Of a DNA stretch of 51,170 nucleotides, positions 37,300 to 47,500 are shown in pieces. A program made the position numbers and the translations under genes. The stretch comes from Neoakkermansia glycaniphila. Lineage in GTDB: Bacteria; Verrucomicrobiota; Verrucomicrobiia; Verrucomicrobiales; Akkermansiaceae. The notes under the pieces were generated by a model. That model made no database searches. It worked only from the letters and a program-made list of their open reading frames with translations, and was not told the DNA's origin. Location of the stretch: contig NZ_LIGX01000024.1 in NCBI RefSeq assembly GCF_001683795.1, forward strand, positions 1 through 51,170, written 5' to 3'. The stretch's first letter is position 1. Every line of letters begins with the position of its first letter.

Positions 37300-40200
37300 G
37301 TGTTCTCGCAATTCTTCATTTCAAGACCCAAATTCGCCCTCGTCATCGCCATCCTGATGATGCTGGCAGGCACCATCTGCCTGTACAAAATGCCCGTGGC
37401 CGAATACCCGGAAGTGGCCCCGCCCACCATCGCCGTCAGCGCGACCTACACCGGGGCCAGCGCCCAGGACATCGCCAAGGTCATCGCCTCCCCCATCGAG
37501 GAACAGCTCATCGGGCTGGACGACCTCCTCTACTTCTCCTCCACCTCCGGCAACGACGGCACCTACTCCCTTTCCCTCATCTTCAAACCGGGAGCGGATG
37601 CCGACATGGCGATGGTCAACACGAACAACGCCATCAAACGCGTCGAACCCAAGCTTCCGGACATCGTCAAATCCACCGGCGTGCAGATCAAGAAACGCTC
37701 GAGCGACATGCTCGGGCAATTCTCCTTCCGGTCCAGCTCGCCGGACATGTCCATCCTCAAGCTGAACAACTACGTCCGCATGAACATACGCGACCAGATC
37801 GCGCAGGTGGACGGCATCTCGGGGGCAGACATCATGGCCGCCAAGGACTACAGCATGCGCGTCTGGCTCGACCCCGTCCGCATGTCCGCCATGGGCATCT
37901 CACCGGAAGAAGTATCGAAAGCCATCCAGTCGCAGAACATGCAGGCGGCTGCCGGCTCCATCGGCGATGAAGACGAAAACAACATCGTCACCTACAAAAT
38001 CAATGCGACGGGCCGACTCGAAACCGTCGAACAATTCTCCAACATCATCGTCAAGCAGAGCGACGACGGCCACATCACCAAGCTCAACGACATCGCCCGC
38101 ATCGAACTGGGCGCGGAAAGCTACTCCGGCGGAAGCCGTGTGGACGGCGAAGAAGCCGTCTCCATGATGATCTACCGCAACGACGACGCCAACGCCATGG
38201 ACGCCATCAACGGCGCGCGCGCCAAACTCAAGGAACTGGAAAAGAACTTCCCGCCCGGCATGTCGTGGACCATGGGCTACGACCCCACGCTCTTCATCTC
38301 CGCCACCATGGAGGAAATCGTCTGGACGCTCATCATCGCCCTCGTCCTCGTCGTCGGCGTCACCTACATCTTCCTGCAGGACTGGCGCGCCACCATCATC
38401 CCGGCCATAGCCATCCCCGTCTCTCTCATCGGCACATTCGCCGTCCTCCAGCCGCTCGGATTCTCCGTCAACGTACTCACCATGTTCGGCCTCATCCTCG
38501 TCATCGGCTCTCTGGTGGATGATGCCATCATCGTCGTGGAAAACACCATGCGGCTCATCGAAACGGAAAACCTCTCCCCGAAAGAAGCCACCGTCAAAAG
38601 CATGAAGCAAATCACGGGGGCCATCGTCGCCACCACGCTCGTCACCATCGCCGTATACGTCCCCATCGCCTTCTACGGCGGCATGGTAGGCACCATCTAC
38701 ACGCAATTCTCCGTGACGATGTGCATCGCCCTCGTCTTCTCCTCCATCAACGCGCTCACCCTCAGCCCGGCGCTCTGCGTCCTGCTCCTCCGCCACAAAA
38801 AGCCGGGAGCCGAAGTCAGGATATTCAAGCCGTTCAACGTCTCCCTCAACGCCTTCCGCAGAGCCTACATCGTCGGCTCGAAAGCGCTCGTCCGCCGCGC
38901 ATGGCTCACGCTGCTGCTCTTCGGCGGAATCCTCTGGGCCGGGTATTCCCTCTTCGTGCAGACTCCCTCCTCCTTCCTCCCCTCCGAAGACAAAGGCACC
39001 ATCTTCTGCATCGTCCAGATGGCTCCCGACGCCACCATGTCCCGCACGGACGACGCCCTGCGCCAGATCGAAACCCGCATCCTCAACGTGCCGGGCGTCG
39101 CCAGCGTCTCCTCCTCCGTCGGCTTCAGCTTCATGACCGGGCGCGGGGAAAACACGGGCATGTGCATCGTCCGGCTCGACCCGTGGGACGAACGAACCAC
39201 CCCCGACCTGCAGATCGCCGCCATCCAGAAAAAAATCGAAGCCATCTGCTACGACGTCCCCTCGGCCAACATCATGGTCAACACACCGCCGGCCATCATG
39301 GGCCTCGGCATGACGGACGGCCTCTCCATGGTCCTTCAGGCCACGGGAGAAGCCACGCCGCAGGAACTGGCCGCCACCGTGGACAAAGTCATCGCCATGA
39401 TCAACAAAAACCCCAACGTCATGCGCGCCTTCTCCACCTACAACGCCAACACGCCGCAGCTCTTCCTCGACATCGACCGCGACAAGGCGGAAAGCCTGAA
39501 CGTCCCCGTGGACCGCATCTTCAGCACCCTGCAGAGCAAGCTCGCCTCACTCTATGTGAACGACTTCACCATCCAGGGCTTCACCTTCAAGGTCAAAATC
39601 CAGTCCGAAGCGAGCGAACGCCGCAACATACAGGACATCATGAACATCCAGGTGCAGAACAACCAGGGGAACATGGTACCCCTCAGCGCACTCAGCACCC
39701 CCTCGTACATCATGGGGCCGCAGAAATTCGAACGCTTCGACCAGCTCATGAGCGCCAACATCACCGTGCAGCTCCAGCCGGGCACCAGCTCTGGCGAACT
39801 CATGAAATACATCGAAAACCTCGACCTCCCGCAAGGCTACCGCGTCGCATGGAAAGACATGAGCTATCAGGAACGCCAGAACGAAGGGCAGATCGTTTAC
39901 CTGCTCATCCTTGCCGTCGTCTTCGGCTACCTCTTCCTCGTCGCCCAGTATGAAAGTTGGACCACGCCCTTCCCCGTCATCCTCTCCGTCGCCGTCGCCA
40001 TGCTCGGCGCGCTCATCGGCCTGAACTACATGAAGGAATCGCCCATGTCCCTCAGCATCTATGCGCAGCTCGGCCTCGTCATGCTCATCGGCCTCGCCAG
40101 CAAGAATGCCATCCTCATGGTCGAATTCTCCAAAAGCGAACGCGAACGCGGCGCCCCCATCCGGACCGCCGCCCTCCGGGGCGCATCCCAGCGCTTCCGC

Positions 40201-40452
40201 GCCGTCATGATGACCGCCATCTCCTTCATCATCGGCGTCTTCCCCATGGTCATCGCCACGGGTGCGGGAGCCGCCAGCCGACAGGCCATCGGCGTCACCA
40301 CCTTCTACGGCATGTGCCTCGCCACCCTCGTCGGCATCTTCTTCGTGCCCTCCCTCTACAGCGTCTTCCAGCGCATGAGGGAAAGCGTCAAAAAACCGGA
40401 CAAAAAACTCCCCGGCGCACAGAAGACCGACGATCCGGACAAGGCACCCTGA
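37300..40452 (+). CDS. RND multidrug efflux transporter (AcrB/HAE1-like)
   Basis: A 1050-residue inner-membrane proton-driven pump. The N-terminus [41 protein letters not shown], and [20 protein letters not shown] are HAE1 hallmarks. The proton relay is present: Asp407 and Asp408 in [15 protein letters not shown], and Lys935 in [14 protein letters not shown]. Two large periplasmic loops and twelve membrane spans fit the family. Translation starts at a GTG (37300); no ATG nearby would keep the first membrane helix intact. The operon carries no TolC/OprM-type outer-membrane factor, so a channel encoded elsewhere must serve. The substrate is not deducible. Confidence 0.95.
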   Translation: MFSQFFISRPKFALVIAILMMLAGTICLYKMPVAEYPEVAPPTIAVSATYTGASAQDIAKVIASPIEEQLIGLDDLLYFSSTSGNDGTYSLSLIFKPGADADMAMVNTNNAIKRVEPKLPDIVKSTGVQIKKRSSDMLGQFSFRSSSPDMSILKLNNYVRMNIRDQIAQVDGISGADIMAAKDYSMRVWLDPVRMSAMGISPEEVSKAIQSQNMQAAAGSIGDEDENNIVTYKINATGRLETVEQFSNIIVKQSDDGHITKLNDIARIELGAESYSGGSRVDGEEAVSMMIYRNDDANAMDAINGARAKLKELEKNFPPGMSWTMGYDPTLFISATMEEIVWTLIIALVLVVGVTYIFLQDWRATIIPAIAIPVSLIGTFAVLQPLGFSVNVLTMFGLILVIGSLVDDAIIVVENTMRLIETENLSPKEATVKSMKQITGAIVATTLVTIAVYVPIAFYGGMVGTIYTQFSVTMCIALVFSSINALTLSPALCVLLLRHKKPGAEVRIFKPFNVSLNAFRRAYIVGSKALVRRAWLTLLLFGGILWAGYSLFVQTPSSFLPSEDKGTIFCIVQMAPDATMSRTDDALRQIETRILNVPGVASVSSSVGFSFMTGRGENTGMCIVRLDPWDERTTPDLQIAAIQKKIEAICYDVPSANIMVNTPPAIMGLGMTDGLSMVLQATGEATPQELAATVDKVIAMINKNPNVMRAFSTYNANTPQLFLDIDRDKAESLNVPVDRIFSTLQSKLASLYVNDFTIQGFTFKVKIQSEASERRNIQDIMNIQVQNNQGNMVPLSALSTPSYIMGPQKFERFDQLMSANITVQLQPGTSSGELMKYIENLDLPQGYRVAWKDMSYQERQNEGQIVYLLILAVVFGYLFLVAQYESWTTPFPVILSVAVAMLGALIGLNYMKESPMSLSIYAQLGLVMLIGLASKNAILMVEFSKSERERGAPIRTAALRGASQRFRAVMMTAISFIIGVFPMVIATGAGAASRQAIGVTTFYGMCLATLVGIFFVPSLYSVFQRMRESVKKPDKKLPGAQKTDDPDKAP

Positions 40453-40476
40453 CCGCAATTTCCTGCCCCGGCAGCA

Positions 40477-40566
40477 CCTCCTGGCCAGGAGGCGATAAAA
40501 AAGAGCGGCGATGCCGCAGAAAACCACCTCCTCCGGCGACCGGAAAACGGCTCGTCCGGAGCCGTT
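40477..40566. repeat. Three tandem perfect inverted repeats after the RND gene
   Basis: CCTCCT-GGCC-AGGAGG (40477-40492), GCGGC-GAT-GCCGC (40505-40517), and AACGGCTC-GTCCG-GAGCCGTT (40546-40566). All lie between the RND stop and the nusA promoter. None is followed by a T run, so they are not ordinary intrinsic terminators on the plus strand. Confidence 0.6.
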
Positions 40567-40600
40567 GCGGGAAAAAGTGCGTATGCGCTGCCTTATTCTC

Positions 40601-40629
40601 TTGACTGCACTTGCGCAAAACTTTATACT
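40601..40629 (+). promoter_or_regulatory. nusA: Promoter of the nusA operon
   Basis: TTGACT (40601-40606), 17-base spacer, TATACT (40624-40629). The start would be near 40636, giving a leader of about 90 bases before the nusA ATG at 40725. Confidence 0.75.
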
Positions 40630-40658
40630 CACACGCGTAAACAGTCCCGAGATGCCTC

Positions 40659-40687
40659 GAGAGTGGGTCCATGGCCCGCTCTTTTTT
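40659..40687 (+). terminator. nusA: Terminator-like hairpin in the nusA leader (possible attenuator)
   Basis: GAGAGTGGG (40659-40667) pairs with CCCGCTCTT (40675-40683) around a 7-base loop, and a T run continues to 40687. It lies between the promoter and the nusA start. A short competing CGAG-ATGC-CTCG hairpin sits just upstream. Position suggests NusA-sensitive termination as feedback. Confidence 0.65.
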
Positions 40688-40724
40688 ATTCTCACAAAAC
40701 CTTACACACAAGCCGCACACCACC

Positions 40725-41999
40725 ATGACTTCCGATATCGCCGCCCTTGTCGATTTCTATGTTCGCGAAAAGGAACTTCCCCGCGAACGCGTTCTTCAGG
40801 CCCTCGAATCAGCCTTCCTGACCGCCTACCGCAAGATGGTTCCCGGATCCGAACAGATCGAACAGATCTTCGCAGACATCAACACGCAGAAAGGCATCGT
40901 CCGCATCAAGGCCATCATGACCGTCGTGCCTGACGACGACGTCACGGACGCCTTCAACGAAGTCCCCCTCAGCCTCGCCCAGCGCAAGGCTGCCGAAATC
41001 CAGCCCGGCGACACCCTCACCGTCAACATCACGCCGTCCGACTTCGGCCGCATCGCCGTCCAGACGGCCCGCCAGACCATGCAGCAGAGCATCCGCAAGG
41101 CGGAACAGGAAATGCTGATGGAATCCTTCAAGGACCGCGCCGGCGACATCGTCACCGGTACCGTACGCCGCTTCGACAAGGGCGACATCATCGTGGACAT
41201 CGACAAGTTCGAAGGCATCGTGCCCGCCCGCCAGCGCATCCCCGGCGAAGACTACGCGCCCAACGACAAAATGCGCTTCTACATCTGCGAAGTGCGCGAT
41301 GGAGTCCGCGGCCCGGAAGTCATCCTCTCCCGCAGCCATCCGAACCTCGTCCGCCGCCTCTTCGAATCCGAAGTCGTCGAAATCGCCGACCACACCGTCG
41401 AAATCCGTGAAATCGCCCGCGACGCCGGCTACCGCACCAAGATCGCCGTCTGCAGCGCAGATCCCAACGTGGACCCCGTCGGCGCCTGCGTCGGCATGCG
41501 CGGCTCCCGCGTCAAGAGCATCGTCAACGAACTCAACCACGAAAAAATCGACATCCTCGAATGGACGGAAGACAAGGCAGCCTTCGTCGAATCCGCCATC
41601 GCTCCCGTCAAACCGATGAGCGTCACCGTCGATGAAGCCTCCCGCGAAGTACGCGTCATCGTCGAAGACGACCGCGAAGTCGCCAAGGCCATCGGCCGCA
41701 AGGGACAGAACGCCCGCCTCACCGCGCGCCTCATCTCCACCCCCTCCGAAAAATGGGACGTCAAGGTACGCGCCTACGATCCGCAGGCCGAAATCAACCA
41801 GCGCCTCAAGGATGCCGCCAAGGCTCTCGCCAAGGAACTTGAAATCGGCGACGAAATCGCCTTCGGCCTCATCACCATGGGCGGCACCACCGCCTCCGCC
41901 ATCGTCGGCATGCCTGCTGCGGACATCGCCGAAAACCTGAACATCACCCCCGAAGAAGCAGAAGCCATCATCAGCCGCGCCCGGACCATCGCCGGCTAA
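40725..41999 (+). CDS. nusA: Transcription termination/antitermination factor NusA
   Basis: A 424-residue NusA. The N-terminal RNA-polymerase-binding domain (about 1-125) includes AFLTAYRKMVPGSEQIEQ and PSDFGRIAVQTARQTMQQ. The S1 domain (about 130-200) has DIVTGTVRRFDKGDIIVDI. The KH domains follow, with VDPVGACVGMRGSRVKSIV and DREVAKAIGRKGQNARLTARL. A C-terminal region after about 340 is short, with no E. coli-type tandem acidic repeats. The start MTSDIAALVDFYV is preferred to an ATG 18 codons upstream that lies inside the terminator hairpin. It heads the conserved nusA-infB-rbfA operon; rimP, often first, is absent. Confidence 0.95.
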   Translation: MTSDIAALVDFYVREKELPRERVLQALESAFLTAYRKMVPGSEQIEQIFADINTQKGIVRIKAIMTVVPDDDVTDAFNEVPLSLAQRKAAEIQPGDTLTVNITPSDFGRIAVQTARQTMQQSIRKAEQEMLMESFKDRAGDIVTGTVRRFDKGDIIVDIDKFEGIVPARQRIPGEDYAPNDKMRFYICEVRDGVRGPEVILSRSHPNLVRRLFESEVVEIADHTVEIREIARDAGYRTKIAVCSADPNVDPVGACVGMRGSRVKSIVNELNHEKIDILEWTEDKAAFVESAIAPVKPMSVTVDEASREVRVIVEDDREVAKAIGRKGQNARLTARLISTPSEKWDVKVRAYDPQAEINQRLKDAAKALAKELEIGDEIAFGLITMGGTTASAIVGMPAADIAENLNITPEEAEAIISRARTIAG

Positions 42000-42041
42000 A
42001 GCCGCCGCCCACCCCGGTACGGAACATCCCAAATCATATCT

Positions 42042-44090
42042 ATGCCCAGCAAAGACAATACACCCCCGCGCAAGGAAGCCCTTGACCTGATCGGCGGCAA
42101 AAAGCCGAAAAAGGCCGTCAAGGAGACCCCGGTTGAACCTCAACAGGCCGCAACCGTACCCGCCGCACCGAAAGCTGAGGCTCTCGACCTTCTCGCTCCG
42201 AAGAAAAAACAGAAACCTGCGGCTCCGGCTCCAGTCGCCGTTGAACCGGCCAAGGCTCCCCTGCCTGAAATCACGGCTCCGGAACCCGCCGTCGATCCCG
42301 ACAGCAAGCTCATCACGGCCAAGGCGCCCATCACCGTCGCCGATCTGGCGACGCTCATGTCGCTCAAACCCTTCAAGCTCATCGCCGACCTGCTGCCGAT
42401 CGGAGTCTTTGCCAACCCGGCTACCGCTCTGGAAGCCGACCAGATCTCCTTCCTCTGCGAAAAACACGGCTTCATCTACGAACGCGGCAAACGCGAAAAA
42501 GGCGCGGGCGTCAAAGCCCAGCCTGAAATCATCGAAGAACCCGCACCCGTCGCCGTCGAAGAAGAACCTGAGGAAACCCTCAAGGAACGCATGCCCATCA
42601 TCACCATCATGGGCCACGTCGACCACGGCAAAACCAGCCTGCTGGACTACATCCGCCGCACCCGCGTCGTCGCGGGCGAAGCGGGCGGCATCACCCAGCA
42701 CATCGGCGCCTACACCGTCGAACACAACGGCCAGAAGCTCACCTTCCTCGACACACCGGGCCACGCCATCTTCACCGAAATGCGCGCCCGCGGCGCAGAC
42801 GTCACCGACATCGTCGTCCTCGTCGTCGCCGCAAACGACGGCATCATGCCCCAGACTCGCGAAGCCATCACCCACACCAAGGCCGCCGGTAAAACCGTCA
42901 TCGTCGCCGTCAACAAATGCGACCTGCCCTCCGCCGACCCCGTCAAAGCCCGCACCGGGCTCATGGAAGAAGGCCTCGTCCCGACCGACTTCGGCGGCGA
43001 TATCGAATGCGTAAACGTCTCCGCCCTCACCGGCGAAGGCGTCTCCGACCTGCTCGACCTCCTGCTCCTTCAGGCCGAAGTGCTGGAACTCAAGGCCAAC
43101 CCGAAAGCCAACTGCCGCGCCTCCATCATCGAAGCTCGCATGGAACAGGGCAAAGGCAGCTCCGCCACCGTCATCGTCCAGAGCGGCACCCTCAAAGTGG
43201 GCATGCCCTTCATCTGCGGCCCGTACTCGGGCAAAGTACGCACACTCTTCGATGACAAGGGCAAAGCCATCAAAAAAGTCCTCCCCGGCATGCCCGCAGA
43301 AGTGGCCGGCTTCGTCGAAACGCCCAACGTCGGCGACGAACTCGTCGAAATGGAATCCGAACGCGCCTCCCGCAAACTCAGCGAAGAACGCCAAGAAGAA
43401 CTCCGCGCCTCCCGCCTCGCCCAGCCGCGACGCTCCCGCATGGAAGACATTCTCGCCATGATGGGCGACGGCTCGCAGAAAGCCCAGCTCAAACTCTACC
43501 TCAAGGGCGACGTGCAAGGCTCCGTCGAAGCCATCAAAAAGGCCATCCTCGACATCCACTCCGACAAAGTCGAATGCCTCTTCATCGGTGCATCGGCCGG
43601 CCCCATCTCGGAATCCGACGTCCTCCTCGCCTCCTCGTCCGACGCCATCATCCTCGGCTTCAACGTCAAGGTCGAATCGAATGCCGTCAGAATGCTCAAA
43701 CGCGAAGGCGTACAGGTCAAGCTCTACTCCATCGTCTATGAGCTCATCGACCAGGTACGCGACGCCATGCTCGGCCTCCTCGAACCGGAAACCCGCGAGA
43801 CCATCATCGGCCATGCCGAAGTCAAACAGGTATTCAAGCTCAACAAAGGCCGCGCAGCCGGCGCCTACGTCTCCGACGGCAAGGTACAGCGCACCTGCGA
43901 AGCCCGCGTACTGCGCGGCGGACAAGCCGTTTTCGACGGTAAAATGTCCACCCTGCGCCGCTTCCAGGACGAAGTCGACGAAGTCAAGGCCGGTCTCGAA
44001 TGCGGCATCCGCCTCGGCGACTACAACGACTACGAACCCGGCGACGTCATCGAGTGCTACACGCTCGAAAAGATCAAGCAGACACTCTAA
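42042..44090 (+). CDS. infB: Translation initiation factor IF-2
   Basis: A 682-residue IF-2. A short basic/Pro-Ala-rich N-terminal region (about 1-80) leads to the IF2-N-like segment (ITVADLATLMSLKPFKLIAD). The G domain follows: GHVDHGKTSLLDYIR (G1, about residue 190), the GGITQHIGAY switch, DTPGHAIFTEMRARGA (G3) and VNKCDLPSA (G4). Domains II-IV follow, ending with the C2 domain that binds fMet-tRNA (ECGIRLGDYNDYEPGDVIEC). It is toward the short end for the family because of the reduced N-terminus. It lies 42 bases after nusA; no Shine-Dalgarno is seen. Confidence 0.96.
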   Translation: MPSKDNTPPRKEALDLIGGKKPKKAVKETPVEPQQAATVPAAPKAEALDLLAPKKKQKPAAPAPVAVEPAKAPLPEITAPEPAVDPDSKLITAKAPITVADLATLMSLKPFKLIADLLPIGVFANPATALEADQISFLCEKHGFIYERGKREKGAGVKAQPEIIEEPAPVAVEEEPEETLKERMPIITIMGHVDHGKTSLLDYIRRTRVVAGEAGGITQHIGAYTVEHNGQKLTFLDTPGHAIFTEMRARGADVTDIVVLVVAANDGIMPQTREAITHTKAAGKTVIVAVNKCDLPSADPVKARTGLMEEGLVPTDFGGDIECVNVSALTGEGVSDLLDLLLLQAEVLELKANPKANCRASIIEARMEQGKGSSATVIVQSGTLKVGMPFICGPYSGKVRTLFDDKGKAIKKVLPGMPAEVAGFVETPNVGDELVEMESERASRKLSEERQEELRASRLAQPRRSRMEDILAMMGDGSQKAQLKLYLKGDVQGSVEAIKKAILDIHSDKVECLFIGASAGPISESDVLLASSSDAIILGFNVKVESNAVRMLKREGVQVKLYSIVYELIDQVRDAMLGLLEPETRETIIGHAEVKQVFKLNKGRAAGAYVSDGKVQRTCEARVLRGGQAVFDGKMSTLRRFQDEVDEVKAGLECGIRLGDYNDYEPGDVIECYTLEKIKQTL

Positions 44091-44140
44091 CCACAGCGGC
44101 GGGCCGTCTCCGGCGGCTCGCCACCACCCCATCCCCGCAA

Positions 44141-44527
44141 ATGAGCGCCAGACGACTCGACAAAGTAAACGAACTCATGCGCCGCGAAATCAGCTCCGTC
44201 ATCCAGAAGGAGTTCGATTGGCACGGCACCATCATCTCCGTCCTTGAAGTCTCCATCACCGAAGACCTCAAGGAAGGCAAGGTATGGATCGGCATCGTCG
44301 GCGCCATGCCCCCTGCGCAGGTCATCGAAAAACTGAACAAAAACAGGGGCCTCATCCAGAGCATCGTCTCCAAACGCGTCGTCCTGCGATGCACGCCGCG
44401 GCTGAACTTCCTGTACGACGACTCCGCCCGCCGAGGCGTGGACCTCGTCAACCTGATCGACGACATCGACAAAAATCTTCCGAAGGCTCCCCCTGCTCCC
44501 GAAGGAGAAGAAGACATCTTCAGATAA
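44141..44527 (+). CDS. rbfA: Ribosome-binding factor A
   Basis: A 128-residue RbfA, a KH-fold factor for 16S rRNA 5'-end maturation in 30S assembly. MSARRLDKVNELMRREISSV at the start, ISVLEVSITEDLKEGKVWIG, and the RLNFLYDDSARRGVDLVNLID block near the end match the family's P-x-L-x-F-x-x-D-x-S pattern. The ATG at 44141 gives the standard length; longer frames lie inside infB. It is 50 bases after infB and 25 before the AsmA-like gene, which may be the last gene of this operon. Confidence 0.94.
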   Translation: MSARRLDKVNELMRREISSVIQKEFDWHGTIISVLEVSITEDLKEGKVWIGIVGAMPPAQVIEKLNKNRGLIQSIVSKRVVLRCTPRLNFLYDDSARRGVDLVNLIDDIDKNLPKAPPAPEGEEDIFR

Positions 44528-44552
44528 CCATCAGCAAGGACGCTCCGCTGCC

Positions 44553-47500
44553 ATGAACAAAGGGACGGTGAAACGCTGGACACGGGGGCTGCTCCCATCC
44601 CTTGCCCTGCTCTTCCTCGCAGGATTTGGCATCTGCTACCTCATCGTCGCCACATGGGGCCTGCCCCGCTTCGTCTGCACCTACATCGAAGACGAACTGC
44701 ACAAGGCGGGCATACCGGTCTCCATCGGCAACCTGCGCATCACCATCTTCTCGGGGCTCGTCATCCATGCGGACGACATCTGCCTCGACGCGAAGCTCGA
44801 CGGACAAAAACGCACCGTCGGCCGCATCGGCAGCGCACGTGTCGACATCAGCATCAGCGAACTCTTCTCCGGCAACTTCGACATCCACAGCATCCGGATC
44901 GGCAATGCCGAAGTCACCATCCCGACGCAAACGGAAATCGCCGGATCCAGCCAACTCGACATCGGCGATCTGCATGCCGACATTGAAATTGGACATGACG
45001 GCAATGCCACCATTGAAAACGCCGGATTCACCCTTCAAGGCATGCACGTCTCCGTCGTCGGCCGTTTTCCGCTGGACCTGAAACCTGAAAAAACAAGCCA
45101 GCCCACCACCTTCGACCTCGACCAATCCATCGACGACATACGGCCGACGCTCGGCGACATCCTCGCCTACACCGACCGCATCACCTGGAACAAGGAAGAT
45201 CCGCCTTCCCTCGAAGTCCGCTTCAACCAGGAACGCGACAAAGACCCGCATGTGGAAATCTCCCTCACGGCTCCGCAACTCGGCTACCAAGGCTTGGTCT
45301 TCCATCGCTTCAACCTCTCCGTCCTCTACACCAACGACGCACTGATCGTTGACCGCTGCCTCTTCCACTCCGCCGATCCCATCGGCTGGTTCAACATGAC
45401 GGGCCGCTTGAACCTCACCACCCGGGAGCTCCGCTCCACCCTCACCAGCAGCATCCCGCTCATCCGCTGGTACTCCCGCCTGACGAACGACTCCCTCCTT
45501 CCCCCATCCGTCGAACTCGAAGGATTGCCGGACCTCAAGGCCGAAGTCAGCATGCAATTCACGGCAGATTACAAGGGCATCGAAACCATGAACGCCTACG
45601 GCGACTTCGCCCTGAACGACTTCTCCGTCGGCACCCAGAAATTCAGCATGATCGAAGGCTCCTTCTACTACAAGGACGAGGCCCTCTACATCCACGACTT
45701 TTCCATCCGCACCCATACCAAGGGACTCTCCGGCTCCCTTCTTGCCTATGATCGGCAAATGCACGTCTATCTCGACAACAGGCTGCCGGCATCCGTCCTC
45801 TCGAACCTGATCAACGAACTCGGCAAAACGGACCTAAACCTCCCCACCGGCCTCAAACTGGAAGGAACGACCGACTTCACGCTGGATGCGCACATGGCTT
45901 TCCCCAACGGGTGGAACGAGCCGATGATCCTGAACGAAAGCGCCCTGTACGTCAAGCTACAGGATGCCTCCTACGAAGACACCTCCCTGAAAAACATGGA
46001 GTTGCACCTCCAACTTGCCGGAGACTTCACCCGCGGGTGGAACCTCCCTCCCGTCATTCAGCATTGCATGGTCGACCTGAAAATGGCAGGCCTTACCCGC
46101 GAAGACATGCAGCTCGACGACCTCAACCTGCAAGCCACCATTCGGGAAATCGATTGGAAAAGTTGGAAAGAACTGGCCTACCCGGGATCCTCCAGCATCA
46201 CGCTCAGCACGGAAGGCTGCTCCTACAACGGTGAAAACCTCGGCAACTTCCAGCTGCAGGCCGCGACGCAAGGCGACAATGTCCGCATCGGCACCTGCAC
46301 CCTCAAACGGCACGACGGCACCATCAGCCTCGTGGCGGAATCGGACGGCGCACTCGGCATGATCAACCTCGACAGCGACTTCCCCCTGCACGTCTATCAG
46401 AACATCTTCTCTCTGGGTGGAGACATGCCGTCCGCTCTCACGCTGCCCAAAAAAGCGAACATCAAGGCACGGGCAACTGTCGATCTTGCAAGCATCCTGC
46501 ACGGCGAGCCGAATGCCAAAACGCTGAAATACCTCTATCTCGGTGCCGATCTGGACGACTTCTCATGGAAACACATCCCCCTCCAAAATCTCACGATCGA
46601 CGGCATTTACGAACAGGCGGAGAATAACGACGCCCGCTTGACCGTCAGCAATTTCCTGCTGAAGCACGACACCGGTGAACTCCAGTGTGTCGCCAAAGGT
46701 TCCCTGCTCGACAAAACGCTCATCGAAGGCAAAAGCAGCATCCGCCTGGACGTGATCGACAAACTCGTGGAAGACCCCGACCTTCACGACATCGCCGCCT
46801 ACTTCAAATGGAAACCGGACAGCAAAACTGCCGCACAATTCACCGTCAGCCTCAACACACTTGATCCCGGTACCGGATACGCCGTCAAAGGAAATGCCCA
46901 AATCAAACAGGTCGACTTCCGAGGAGTCGACATCGACGATGCCTCCACGTACGTCGAAGCCAAAAAGGGAGCCGTCCTGCTGAGAACTCCCGTCATCGTC
47001 TACAACAACCGCAACTACCTGCAAGCTAAAAAGAAAAAAGGAAGCTCCACCAGCAAACTGACAGCCGACTCCGTCCTCTTCGACCTGCAAAAGGAAACCG
47101 TCGCCGTCAACAACTTCCGCGGCACCGTCTTCCCGGACTACTCTCTCCGCATGTTCGCTCCGGCCGCAGCCCGCACTCTGGACCGCTTTCAGTTCCAGCA
47201 GGCTGTGACTCTCGCCGGATCGGGGATCTACCCCCTTGGCGACGACATGGGCTGCATGTCCAGCGCCATCAATTTCAACACCAACGGCCTGACCATCTAT
47301 CCCCTTCTGGGCACGAACCTCCAACTCGTCAACACGACCGGCAGGGTTGAAATCAGCCCGCAATGGGTCAAGGTCAAAAACCTGAACGGCATCATCTGGA
47401 ATGGCTCCTTCAGCGGGCAGGTACTCGCCCAGATCGACGGTGGCGACGCCCTGAATGCGGAACTGCAAACCACCGGATGCGACCTCTCCGCCATTGCCAA

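Noticed and set aside
40809..44132. An open frame of 1107 codons on the minus strand, antisense to nusA, infB and rbfA
   Set aside because: It mirrors conserved genes codon for codon; its product is a Gly/Asp/Glu/Val-rich string with no motif. High-GC codon bias creates such antisense frames.
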